Shown: positions 25,508-32,543 of the stretch, one piece after another
How positions within the stretch are numbered: position 1 is the stretch's first letter
How the letters are laid out: each line of letters begins with the position of its first letter
Assembly: GCF_001562415.1 (NCBI RefSeq)
Contig: NZ_LOEE01000014.1
Span: forward strand, 1-32,544
Length of the DNA: 32,544 nt
Reading direction: 5' to 3'
Origin: Thermotalea metallivorans
GTDB taxonomy: Bacteria > Bacillota > Clostridia > Peptostreptococcales > Thermotaleaceae
The notes under the pieces: generated by a model
Told to the model about the DNA's origin: nothing
Databases searched by the model: none
The model's input: only the letters and a program-made list of their open reading frames with translations
Position numbers and translations under genes: made by a program

Positions 25508-26187
25508 TAAGCGGAGGACTTGACAGCACAGTATTGACAGCAAAAATTGTAAAGAAATATGGTGCGGAAACTGTAGCCGCCTTAAATATATACTATGGAC
25601 AGAAGCATGCAAAGGAACAAGAATACGCATCATTTCAAGCAAATTCATATGGAATTAAGATGATCCATGCCGATTTATCGAAGGTATTTCAATGGAGCAA
25701 AGATTGTCCTTTGCTGGAGGGAAGTGAAAATGAAATACCCGAAAAATCATATGCAGAACAGCTTCAAGAGCATGGAGGAAAGGGAATTGTAAAGACTTAT
25801 GTTCCATTTAGAAATGGATTGTTTTTATCCTATGCAGCAGCTGTGGCAATTCAAATAGGGGCCTCAAAGATTTTTTATGGTGCCCATTCCGATGATGCCG
25901 CTGGAAATGCTTACCCCGATTGTTCTTCCGCCTTCATTGGGAGCATGGCCAAAAGTATATTCGAAGGAACAGGGGGATTGGTAAAATTAGAAGCACCCTT
26001 TTGGAATTTAACAAAAAAGGAAATCGTAAAAATCGGCTTAGAATTAGGGGTCGATTTTGCCCATACATGGAGCTGCTATAGAGGAGAAAGCCTGCCTTGC
26101 AGGGTATGCGCAACCTGCATTGATCGTGAAAAGGCCTTTGAGGCAAACGGCATGGTGGACCCTCTCGTAAAGGGGGAGTCTTTGTGA
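25486..26187 (+). CDS. queC: 7-cyano-7-deazaguanine (preQ0) synthase
   Basis: A 233-residue PP-loop enzyme that turns 7-carboxy-7-deazaguanine into preQ0 using ATP and ammonia. The PP-loop SGGLDST is at residues 9-15. Four zinc cysteines occur as C197, C205, C208 and C211 (CYRGESLPCRVCATC), as in B. subtilis QueC. AGGAGG lies 9 bases upstream. The start overlaps the activator gene by 22 bp and the end overlaps queD by 4 bp. Confidence 0.97.
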   Translation: MYKALVLVSGGLDSTVLTAKIVKKYGAETVAALNIYYGQKHAKEQEYASFQANSYGIKMIHADLSKVFQWSKDCPLLEGSENEIPEKSYAEQLQEHGGKGIVKTYVPFRNGLFLSYAAAVAIQIGASKIFYGAHSDDAAGNAYPDCSSAFIGSMAKSIFEGTGGLVKLEAPFWNLTKKEIVKIGLELGVDFAHTWSCYRGESLPCRVCATCIDREKAFEANGMVDPLVKGESL

Positions 26188-26663
26188 AGATTGCTGTAAC
26201 AAAGGAATTCACCTTTGATTGTGCCCACATGTTATCCAATCATGAGGGATTATGCGCCAATTTGCATGGACATACCTACAAATTGCAAATAACTGTTCAA
26301 GCATCTGATTTTCAAGAAACAAACCTTGGATCATCATCCTCGGAAGGGATGGTAATAGACTTTAAGGAACTGAATGCAATTGTTCATGACTTGATTATCA
26401 GTAAATTTGATCATTCCTTTATTTGCTGGGAAAATGGCTGCGAAGCGGAGAGGGAACTTGCCTCCGTTGCAAAAAAATATGGTCTTCGTGTGGCCACCCT
26501 TATGGAAAGACCTACTGCAGAAAATATATGCAAGCATTTTTTTAAATTATTAAGAAATTACTTTAAAACAAAGAATTATTCTATTGACATTGTAAGTGCA
26601 AGGTTGTGGGAAACGCCTACTTCCTTTGCGGAGGTGATGGATCATGATGTATCCTGTTGTTGA
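26184..26663 (+). CDS. queD: 6-carboxy-5,6,7,8-tetrahydropterin synthase
   Basis: A 159-residue member of the PTPS fold that makes 6-carboxytetrahydropterin from dihydroneopterin triphosphate in cytoplasmic queuosine synthesis. Zinc histidines are H15, H28 and H30 (HGHTY), and the catalytic cysteine is C24 in GLCANLHGH. It is somewhat longer than the usual 120-140 residues because of a helical insert around residues 75-100. The GTG start overlaps the queC stop codon (GTGA). The GTP cyclohydrolase that feeds it (FolE) is not in the window. Confidence 0.95.
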   Translation: MKIAVTKEFTFDCAHMLSNHEGLCANLHGHTYKLQITVQASDFQETNLGSSSSEGMVIDFKELNAIVHDLIISKFDHSFICWENGCEAERELASVAKKYGLRVATLMERPTAENICKHFFKLLRNYFKTKNYSIDIVSARLWETPTSFAEVMDHDVSCC

Positions 26664-27231
26664 AATATTTGATTCGATACAAGGAGAAGGTTCTTTTATG
26701 GGCTGCCCCGTTACATTTATCCGGTTGGCAGGCTGCAACCTCCATTGCAAATGGTGTGATACCAATCATACATTGAAGGAAAATATGCTGGTAGATGATA
26801 TTTTAAAGCGTATTCGGTATTCTAAAGTAGTGATTACCGGTGGAGAACCGACGATTCATCATCTTGAGCCTCTGATCAAGGCATTAAGGCTAAAAAAAGG
26901 GGCTTTTGTCATGCTGGAAACCAACGGAACAAATTCTACCCGCAACATACGGGATTTCGTTGATTGGATTGTGTGTTCTCCAAAACCTGAAAACCACTGG
27001 AAAATCAATCCCTTATGCTGGTTTGATGAACTGAAATATGTGGTTGACGGTCATTTTCACCCTGATTTGCACATAGAGGACGAAATAAAAAATAGCTATC
27101 AAAATAAAATATGGCTGCAGCCTGAAAGTTCTAAAATGCATGAGCGTTTTGCAGAGGCCTATGAAATGGCAATGAAATATCCTTATTTGCGGGTAGGGCT
27201 GCAATTTCATAAAATCCTTGGTGTACAATAG
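26644..27231 (+). CDS. queE: 7-carboxy-7-deazaguanine synthase, radical SAM
   Basis: A 195-residue radical SAM enzyme that contracts the pterin ring to 7-carboxy-7-deazaguanine. The cluster cysteines are C31, C35 and C38 (CNLHCKWC, CX3CX2C), and the N-terminal VEIFDSIQGEGSFMG is typical of QueE. The SAM-binding TGGEP motif follows at about residue 61. It overlaps queD by 20 bp, with GGAGG inside queD. It is the last gene of the operon before a hairpin. Confidence 0.96.
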   Translation: MMYPVVEIFDSIQGEGSFMGCPVTFIRLAGCNLHCKWCDTNHTLKENMLVDDILKRIRYSKVVITGGEPTIHHLEPLIKALRLKKGAFVMLETNGTNSTRNIRDFVDWIVCSPKPENHWKINPLCWFDELKYVVDGHFHPDLHIEDEIKNSYQNKIWLQPESSKMHERFAEAYEMAMKYPYLRVGLQFHKILGVQ

Positions 27232-27255
27232 AAAATGTGAGATCCAAAAAATAAA

Positions 27256-27281
27256 CGAAAGGTAGTATCTTGTACCTTTCG
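27256..27281 (+). terminator. Hairpin after queE
   Basis: CGAAAGGTA and TACCTTTCG form a 9-bp stem. A run of six Ts comes 9 bases later, so termination is plausible though not canonical. Confidence 0.5.
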
Positions 27282-27328
27282 TAGCAATATTTTTTATATA
27301 AAAAACTACAAAAGGGAATACTACCTTT
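27258..27328. repeat. AT-rich long palindrome between queE and toxin remnant
   Basis: AAAGGTAGTAT (27258-27268) and ATACTACCTTT (27318-27328) are perfect 11-bp inverted repeats, and the middle (TTTTTTATATAAAAAA) is itself a palindrome. It may be a miniature element or a complex terminator. AAAGGTAGTA also occurs in the hairpin near 2712. Confidence 0.5.
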
Positions 27329-27355
27329 AACTCTATCAAACCATTCAGTGCCATT

Positions 27356-27689
27356 TTATATTAACTCGTATAGTCTTTTCTTTACAGCATCTATAACACA
27401 TTTCTTCACGGTGCCAAACTTGCTGATTACAATATTTTGGGGATCATGTATAAATCTTATCCACTCTTATGGAAGAATCTACCTTTACGGTTCCCTCATC
27501 AAGATCATCACTAGACAGCATAACAACATACTCCTTTGTTGCCAAATTTGAAATAATAGCTGCAACGATTATATCTTCTGTCTTGTCATTGTAATCATCA
27601 TTTGATAAAACAAGGACAGGGCGTTTTTTATTGGAAGTCAAATCGCTAAAAGGAATTGGAATTAATAAGAATTCCCCTTGTTTATACAT
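27356..27689 (-). pseudogene. MazF/PemK-type toxin, frameshifted
   Basis: The N-terminal 80 residues match type II mRNA-interferase toxins (GEFLLIPIPFSDLTSNKKRPVLV in pieces, then VDSSIRVDKIYT). The frame stops at 27444. The missing C-terminal part continues in another frame (IVISKFGTVKKCVIDAV and KKRLYELI) to a stop at 27356-27358, so a one-base shift near 27446 separates them. The start at 27689 overlaps the stop of an upstream antitoxin-like frame. The toxin is probably inactive, since the C-terminal helix is lost. Confidence 0.8.
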
Positions 27690-27786
27690 TATTCCGTACC
27701 CCATTATCTATATCATGTCGGTGTTCAGCAAAGCTGAACCTGTTTATTTTACTTGATTTATTTAACTGGAAACAAATAACTTCACC
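27682..27786 (-). pseudogene. Antitoxin remnant overlapping the toxin start
   Basis: A 34-codon open frame (CFQLNKSSKINRFSFAEH and so on) that ends with a TAA overlapping the toxin ATG, the usual coupling of antitoxin and toxin genes. It has no start codon. Its upstream end meets the decayed transposase, which may have truncated it. No antitoxin family can be named. Confidence 0.45.
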
Positions 27787-27838
27787 TCAACGTCTTCAAA
27801 CCTGCTAAAATAGTGGATTAGAAAGGGAATGATGTCAC

Positions 27839-28463
27839 TTGCTACCACCAAATCGAAGCCATTTGGCCTATACTTTAATACTTTATCAACACGTTAAACG
27901 CACTGACAGTATTGCAAAAATAATTTCTAAAATTGACCTTTCATGCGTCTATGCCCTTTGTAAGCATTTTTACTCCAACAATCCATGGGGACGTGTTGTA
28001 GATTACCGCCCTCAAGACGCTTTAAAGTCATTGCTTGTGGTGTATCTTGCTGGCTTTACCTCCATCAACAAATAGGTTAAAGAACTTAGAGAAACACCTC
28101 GTTATGCCTATTTGTCGGGTTTCGAGCCCGGTAAAACACCTTCAAAAGCCTATTTCTGCTAAAATGCGAAACCCTTGCTGTAATTCCGGCTATGGCAAGA
28201 CGGTTTATACTCACATTGAAGGTGACATTCGTTGGTTTACCCAAGTCCCTAGAGGTTCGCAGCTCTGAAAGGACATCTATTCAAGGAGAGCACGCATTGA
28301 ATCGGTTATTGGAGATGTTGTTCTCAGCAACGATTTAAAGGCTCCTTCGTTTAGGGGCACTAAAAACTTCTTTGTGAGGACTGCCTTAGTCTGCATGCTA
28401 CAACATGCAAAAACCATAGCCGAAACCCTCGATTATATAGAGTATCAAACATTTGCTGCTTAA
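27839..28463 (+). pseudogene. Decayed transposase
   Basis: Pieces of one transposase read in series. The first (LAYTLILYQHVKRTDSI) ends in a TAG that stands where tryptophan is expected, and reading continues in frame (VKELRETPRYAYLSGFEPGK). After a damaged middle, a piece ending FTQVPRGSQL meets TGA, again where TGG would read through. The C-terminal part (RRARIESVIGDVVLSNDL and FFVRTALVCMLQHAKTIAE) runs to 28463. It is clearly inactive. IS family not assigned. No terminal repeats found. Confidence 0.75.
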
Positions 28464-28908
28464 TCAACCGGAAACATACTCCATATATGCAGCTCTAGCT
28501 TTGCTTTTACTTTTTTTGCCTGGAAAACCCTTCCTATCAATCTCACCATCTTAATTTTTTAATATTCAACCTGTATTCTTTCAATGAATTCCAATTCTAA
28601 CCAGTTATTTGGTATTAATATCCAACAGAAATCATTTTACTGAACATCTATATACTTTCAAGAATATGCTCAATAATTCCTTGCAAAAATTTATTCTATA
28701 TCCCATATGTTTATGAGGAAATTGCATAATTAATATTTATACTTAAAACCTAAGGTTGTATATAATTTAATTCATGCTGTTTAAAATATTTATTCATATT
28801 TAATGTAAAATTTATGCAATGTGCAATTTCTTCTTATATAAATCAATTCTACATTTGAACCACAAATTCCTTTTTGCCTATTAAAATCTTTGATTTTTTC
28901 AGGGGAAA
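28464..28908. other. AT-rich gene-free stretch
   Basis: About 445 bases, very AT-rich, with no open frame having a ribosome site and no clear repeats. It separates the decayed transposase from the sigma-factor locus. Confidence 0.5.
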
Positions 28909-29133
28909 CTAGTTAAAATATTTTGTTATATCTGAGATGTTTATAAACTTGAAAGTTTTGATACAGTACATAAGTTTAATACAAAGTTCCTGAAAACAAT
29001 CACAATCAAAGTATCCATTGATAAAGCTGTTTTTATAAATCATCGGTTGAAAGATTTCGAAGATAACACCTATAGCCTCTTCATCCCCGCCTTGAGCTGC
29101 ATTAAACATTTGTCTTAGAAATGTATCACTCAT
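28909..29133 (-). CDS. RsoA-like sigma region 2 subunit (HTH_16)
   Basis: A 74-residue acidic helical protein. The pattern AAQGGDEEAIGVIFEIFQPMIYKNSF and the later DCFQELCIKLMYCIKTFKF (pieces) match the small helix-turn-helix family (HTH_16) that looks like the start of sigma region 2. B. subtilis RsoA (79 residues) is of this type and supplies region 2 function to SigO. It is the third gene after the sigma gene and yvrJ on the same strand, the set of genes also found around sigO in B. subtilis. Assignment is by pattern and gene context, from memory. Confidence 0.7.
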   Translation of the reverse strand: MSDTFLRQMFNAAQGGDEEAIGVIFEIFQPMIYKNSFINGYFDCDCFQELCIKLMYCIKTFKFINISDITKYFN

Positions 29134-29146
29134 AGGCTAACCTCCT

Positions 29147-29293
29147 TTATTGATGGGTCTTCGCCAATGCTTCTATGAGTTCAATGAGGGTTTTATTGAG
29201 TTCGTCCAGCTTCTTTTCTATTCGAATTAATAGAAAGGTTGTAACGGCAATGGGGAAGCCTAGTGTTGAAACAAATTCATTTAATATTTCCAT
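29147..29293 (-). CDS. yvrJ: YvrJ-family protein (48 aa)
   Basis: A 48-residue frame, too short for most gene finders. A transmembrane helix (TLGFPIAVTTFLLIRIE, residues ~10-26) is followed by a charged helix with repeated L-x-x-L (KKLDELNKTLIELIEAL). This is the YvrJ pattern. It starts two bases after the sigma-factor stop, with GGAAG 5 bases upstream. Role unknown; in B. subtilis yvrJ belongs to the SigO regulon. Confidence 0.85.
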   Translation of the reverse strand: MEILNEFVSTLGFPIAVTTFLLIRIEKKLDELNKTLIELIEALAKTHQ

Positions 29294-29295
29294 GT

Positions 29296-29832
29296 TTACT
29301 TCCCTCCAATCTGTTTTCTTAATTTATTTAAGGCAGCTTGTTTGATTTTATTAATAGCTTGTTTGCTGATTCCCAATTCTTTCGCCACAAGCTCTTCTTC
29401 TTTGTCTTTTATAATACATTCATAAATGATTTGCTTTTGTCTATCTGTTAATGTGTTTATGGCTTCTAGGACTTCCTTATCTGTAAAGATCTCTCGATAA
29501 TCTATATCTTCTTGATCTTTATAGATTTCTTCTGCGAAATCTATAGGAGTATCGGCAATGGTGTTGATCTTTTCTTCTCCAAAATCAGCATCTAAGATAT
29601 TTAAATACAGTCCTTCTTTTTCTCTCAACTCATTTTCTCTCTGTTTTAGATCCCTGGCTGCGTAGAAAATGGTCTTCTTTATGTAGCTGTAAAGATTGAC
29701 TCGAAACAGGTAATCATTAAACTTTTGATTAAGGACGGCTAAAAAGCTGTCATTCTTGAAGATGATTCCCTGGACATATAGTTCCCGATTTGCCGCATCT
29801 TCCTCTAAAAACTTCTTTGCTAAATTATCCAT
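29296..29832 (-). CDS. SigO/UviA-like alternative sigma factor
   Basis: A 178-residue sigma-70 family protein. Region 4 is clear at residues ~127-175 (LTDRQKQIIYECI, then the helix-turn-helix VAKELGISKQAINKIKQAAL). The N-terminal part (FNDYLFRVNLYSYIKKTIFYAARD) is only a weak region 2, which fits a SigO-type protein that needs a separate region 2 partner; UviA/TcdR-type factors are the alternative. GGGAGGG precedes the ATG. Two copies of a GGTTGA/CCGTT promoter motif upstream on the same strand suggest autoregulation. Confidence 0.85.
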   Translation of the reverse strand: MDNLAKKFLEEDAANRELYVQGIIFKNDSFLAVLNQKFNDYLFRVNLYSYIKKTIFYAARDLKQRENELREKEGLYLNILDADFGEEKINTIADTPIDFAEEIYKDQEDIDYREIFTDKEVLEAINTLTDRQKQIIYECIIKDKEEELVAKELGISKQAINKIKQAALNKLRKQIGGK

Positions 29833-29915
29833 CTTATTCCCTCCCTGTGTTAATCTCCTGTAATCGGTTTAACCATAGATACATTTTAGAGATTGTTAAA
29901 AAAGTAATCTCATTA

Positions 29916-29951
29916 CTATATAAAACGGTTAAAAAGTAAATTTTGTCAACC
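29916..29951 (-). promoter_or_regulatory. Cognate sigma promoter motif A (sigma gene, proximal)
   Basis: On the minus strand GGTTGA (29946-29951), 17-base spacer, CCGTTTTATATAG (29916-29928). It lies about 85 bp before the sigma-factor start. It shares both boxes with two other copies in this intergenic region. Confidence 0.7.
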
Positions 29952-30071
29952 ATTTTTATGAATTTCTAAAGAAAATATTAGAATTAAGTAAATTATTATA
30001 TGAGAATAATATTATATATCCATATTATACCACAAAATAGAATGTATGTTCGATTTTATTTGAAAAAAAAT

Positions 30072-30100
30072 ATCAAATTTCTCTAAGGAGAAAATTTGAT
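30072..30100 (-). terminator. Hairpin right after promoter B, possible attenuator
   Basis: ATCAAATTT and AAATTTGAT plus CTC/GAG form a stem with one bulge. On the minus strand eight T residues follow. It begins only a few bases downstream of the -10 box of motif B, so transcripts from that promoter should stop almost at once unless antiterminated. Confidence 0.6.
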
Positions 30101-30104
30101 CTCT

Positions 30105-30139
30105 CTATATATAACGGATTTTTTTGAAAAAAATCAACC
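30105..30139 (-). promoter_or_regulatory. Cognate sigma promoter motif B (sigma gene, distal)
   Basis: On the minus strand GGTTGA (30134-30139), 16-base spacer, CCGTTATATATAG (30105-30117). It is divergent from motif C; the two -35 boxes form an 11-bp inverted repeat (AAATCAACCAC and GTGGTTGATTT). Confidence 0.7.
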
Positions 30140-30178
30140 ACTTTTGAAAAATTTTTTTAGAAATTATTTTTTCAATGT

Positions 30179-30214
30179 GGTTGATTTTTGATCCCTTTTC
30201 CCCGTTTTATTTAG
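30179..30214 (+). promoter_or_regulatory. Cognate sigma promoter motif C (138-aa gene)
   Basis: GGTTGA (30179-30184), 17-base spacer, CCGTTTTATTTAG (30202-30214) on the plus strand, 70 bp before the ATG of the 138-residue gene. It marks that gene as a target of the neighbouring sigma factor. Confidence 0.75.
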
Positions 30215-30283
30215 TGTAGGGCAAAACGAACTGGCCAGAGAGTAGATGCCTAACAAAATATAAAAAGAAAAGGAGAGAATTTT

Positions 30284-30700
30284 ATGCCTACTTATACAGT
30301 ACAAAGTGATGTAAAAGCTTTATCAGTAGTTACTAGATTAGTTGCTCCGAGCTTTTCGCAAGATACATGCCATTCCTTCTTAAAAGGAGCACAAGCACGA
30401 GAATTTGCTAGAGAACTTAGATATTCAAGTGTTGAAACTGCTCTAATTATAATACTAGGACTTCCTAGTATATATACAGGTATTTTCGCCGGAGTATATA
30501 CAGCATATAAGCAAAGTATTATAGACAAAATTATAGATTACTCTGATCTATACCCTGGAGTCTACGTAAAAACAATTAAATCATCATATGGAACATTTTA
30601 TGCTGTGGAACCTTGGACAGATACGACTAAAGCAACAGTAACTTTGACTAATAGTGATTCTGCTACTGAAAGAGTTCTTGATGTAACCTATAAAAAATAA
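30284..30700 (+). CDS. Unknown 138-aa protein, likely sigma-regulon target
   Basis: Starts at an ATG 8 bases after GGAGAG. The N-terminal ~45 residues are polar. Residues about 50-72 (ETALIIILGLPSIYTGIFAGVY) are hydrophobic and could span a membrane. The C-terminal ~55 residues look like a small beta domain (VKTIKSSYGTFYAVEPW and TVTLTNSDSATERVLDVTY). There is no signal peptide. I recognise no family. Its own promoter of the shared motif and a perfect terminator make it a dedicated single-gene unit, well separated from the sigma operon. It could be a surface, stress or bacteriocin-like protein, but that is guesswork. Confidence 0.75.
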   Translation: MPTYTVQSDVKALSVVTRLVAPSFSQDTCHSFLKGAQAREFARELRYSSVETALIIILGLPSIYTGIFAGVYTAYKQSIIDKIIDYSDLYPGVYVKTIKSSYGTFYAVEPWTDTTKATVTLTNSDSATERVLDVTYKK

Positions 30701-30705
30701 TCAAT

Positions 30706-30745
30706 AAAAACTGTGGGTATGATATATATTATACCCACAGTTTTT
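30706..30745 (+). terminator. Terminator of the 138-aa gene
   Basis: Perfect 15-bp stem (AAAAACTGTGGGTAT against ATACCCACAGTTTTT) with a 10-base loop, starting 6 bp after the stop codon. Because it has T-runs on both sides it works in both directions. Confidence 0.92.
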
Positions 30746-30780
30746 ATGTGCTTTTGCGAATTGGAAAGTGTACCACTCTG

Positions 30781-30995
30781 TTAATCAAAAATTGTACCAG
30801 CAAATTCAGTAGATTTTACATGGAGAAGTGGACACGATACACTTTCTCTTAGTAGCCAAATCATTTGAAACTGCTGCCGTTTGGCTACGCATCATGTCCA
30901 CAGAGGCTCCATCCATGTCAAATCGGTAATTTAAATCTAAGATAGGGGTATATTTTTAGTTAGCAAAATTATAAAATGGTACAATTTTTGATTAG
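30781..30995. mobile_element. IS21-like mini-element (deletion derivative)
   Basis: Inverted repeats TTAATCAAAAATTGTACCA (30781-30799) and its near-complement (30977-30995) match at 18 of 19 positions. They are preceded by GTGTACCACTCTG, a pattern I associate with IS21-family ends. Only about 180 bp lie between them and no open frame is present, so this is a non-autonomous remnant. Confidence 0.6.
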
Positions 30996-31020
30996 CATAT
31001 TGATTATTTGAAATATATTA

Positions 31021-32283
31021 TATACTGGACAGTGAAAAATTTTCAAAAATAAAGTAACTCTTTTAAGCGATTTTATGATGTCCTTAAGTTCATGAGACTA
31101 TTAAGGAGGAAAAATCACCAAAAGAGCTACTCTCTATAGTTTATCATACTCTTTCGGTGATTGACTACAAAAATGATAAAATTTATTGATAAAATTTTAC
31201 AGAACTTCAGACCTTGTTTTTCCAGATATGCCGCCTACCAGTGGTTTGTCGTTATTGTTGTCGGTTTTATGCTTCGCTCAGATACCCTGGGCATTACTTC
31301 CGTTATGCGTGACTTAGCTATTTCTCCTAGATTTTACGAGACAATGCTGCACTTTTTCCGTGCTAGCTCTTGGTCTTTAGAATCTCTTGCAAATCAGTGG
31401 TTTCACATTAGTAAAGGAATATTCTCCTATTTACTATGAAGGGAATACTGCTGTCCTCATCGGGGATGGTGTAAAGCAAGGGAAAGAAGCTCGCTATATG
31501 CCCGGCGTAAAAAAACTCCATCAAGAATCAGAGAATTCTTCCAAGGCTGAATATATTTTTGGTCATATGTTTGGTGCAGTTGAGGTACTGGTTGGCAATA
31601 TCAATCAATGGCTTTGTCTTCCCCTTTTTATTAATTTGCAAAATGGTGTTTCCACTATTTTTAGCTGGAAAGATTGCTCAGAAAGACAGGATAGCCACGT
31701 AGTTCAAACGATAGAGAATGCTTTCAAAATTACAAAGGTTATTGGCAAATCTATACTTCTTCTTGATAGATATTTTCTATCTATCACTGCCCTTGCCAAA
31801 CTTAATGAAGGAAATGCTGCAAATGATAGCAATATGCAGATTGTAACGAAAGGCAGGCGGATTTGCTTTCCGGTTTTGGAGCAAGTCTATGCCTAAAATG
31901 AAACACTACCGAAAAAAGAATGAAAAACATCCTGTTGAGCTGATTGAAGATGAAAAAGCTAAGGAACAAATTGTCCAAACAGTAAAGGCAATCGAGGGTT
32001 ATGTTATGTGTTGCTGTATCACCATGGGGATACTTCAATTCGTATCATTAAAGTATTCCGGTTGTATAAATACGACTAAGCTTCGCTACCTGCAGACTCC
32101 ATCTAAGGAAATTGTATCAGAAACAACAATAGCCCACTATTTACAGAGAAATATTTTTTCCATTATGGCTAAAAATCAGGAAATTCCAATAACAAAAATA
32201 ATTATGCAAAAGCAGTCAGAACCTGAATTCTATGAGGATTTGCAGGTTTCTTAGTGTTACACAACTTTTGACTGTCCAGTATA
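31021..32283 (+). mobile_element. Insertion sequence, internally deleted
   Basis: Perfect 13-bp terminal inverted repeats, TATACTGGACAGT at 31021-31033 and ACTGTCCAGTATA at 32271-32283, with AAAA following one base further in on both sides. They bound one broken transposase gene. Flanking DNA is so AT-rich that a target duplication cannot be defined. Confidence 0.8.
31161..32254 (+). pseudogene. DDE transposase, frameshifted and deleted
   Basis: Three consecutive pieces of one transposase in three frames. The first (FRPCFSRYAAYQWFVVIV, to 31439) shifts near 31410 into the second (EGNTAVLIGDGVKQGKEAR ... FGHMFGAVEVLVG, about 31415-31850). The third (FWSKSMPKMKHYRKK ... VKAIEGYVMCCCI, to 32254) resumes after the second breaks off at KGR. 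Compared with related full-length transposases I recall, roughly 150 or more residues of the middle, including part of the catalytic core, are missing. It cannot be active. Probably IS4-like; the family is not certain. Confidence 0.8.
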
Positions 32284-32375
32284 TATAAAATATAATATAA
32301 TAGGGAATACAAAATGACTATAGTTTTGCACAAAAGAAAGCCCTTAAAGTTCCTTAAAGTTTCACCTTAATACTG

Positions 32376-32543
32376 TTATGAAGCAATAGAAAGTATAGCA
32401 TCTTTTACGGATGTATCTTTCTCTACTTCTTGATCTAATGCGGTTTTGGAGAAAACAAGTTTTTCCAGAGAAAATCTTCTAAGACAGATACGAAGTCTTT
32501 CGAAGCTAAGTTCTGATGTCCAAGGGGTATCCCCTTGATTGTC
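32376..32543 (-). CDS. Partial gene at right edge (C-terminal 55 aa), unknown
   Basis: An open frame of 55 codons enters from beyond the window and stops at 32376-32378. It reads like real protein (TPWTSELSFERLRICLRRF, then LVFSKTALDQEVEKDTSV). No family recognised. Only the C-terminus is visible. Confidence 0.45.
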   Translation of the reverse strand, partial: DNQGDTPWTSELSFERLRICLRRFSLEKLVFSKTALDQEVEKDTSVKDAILSIAS

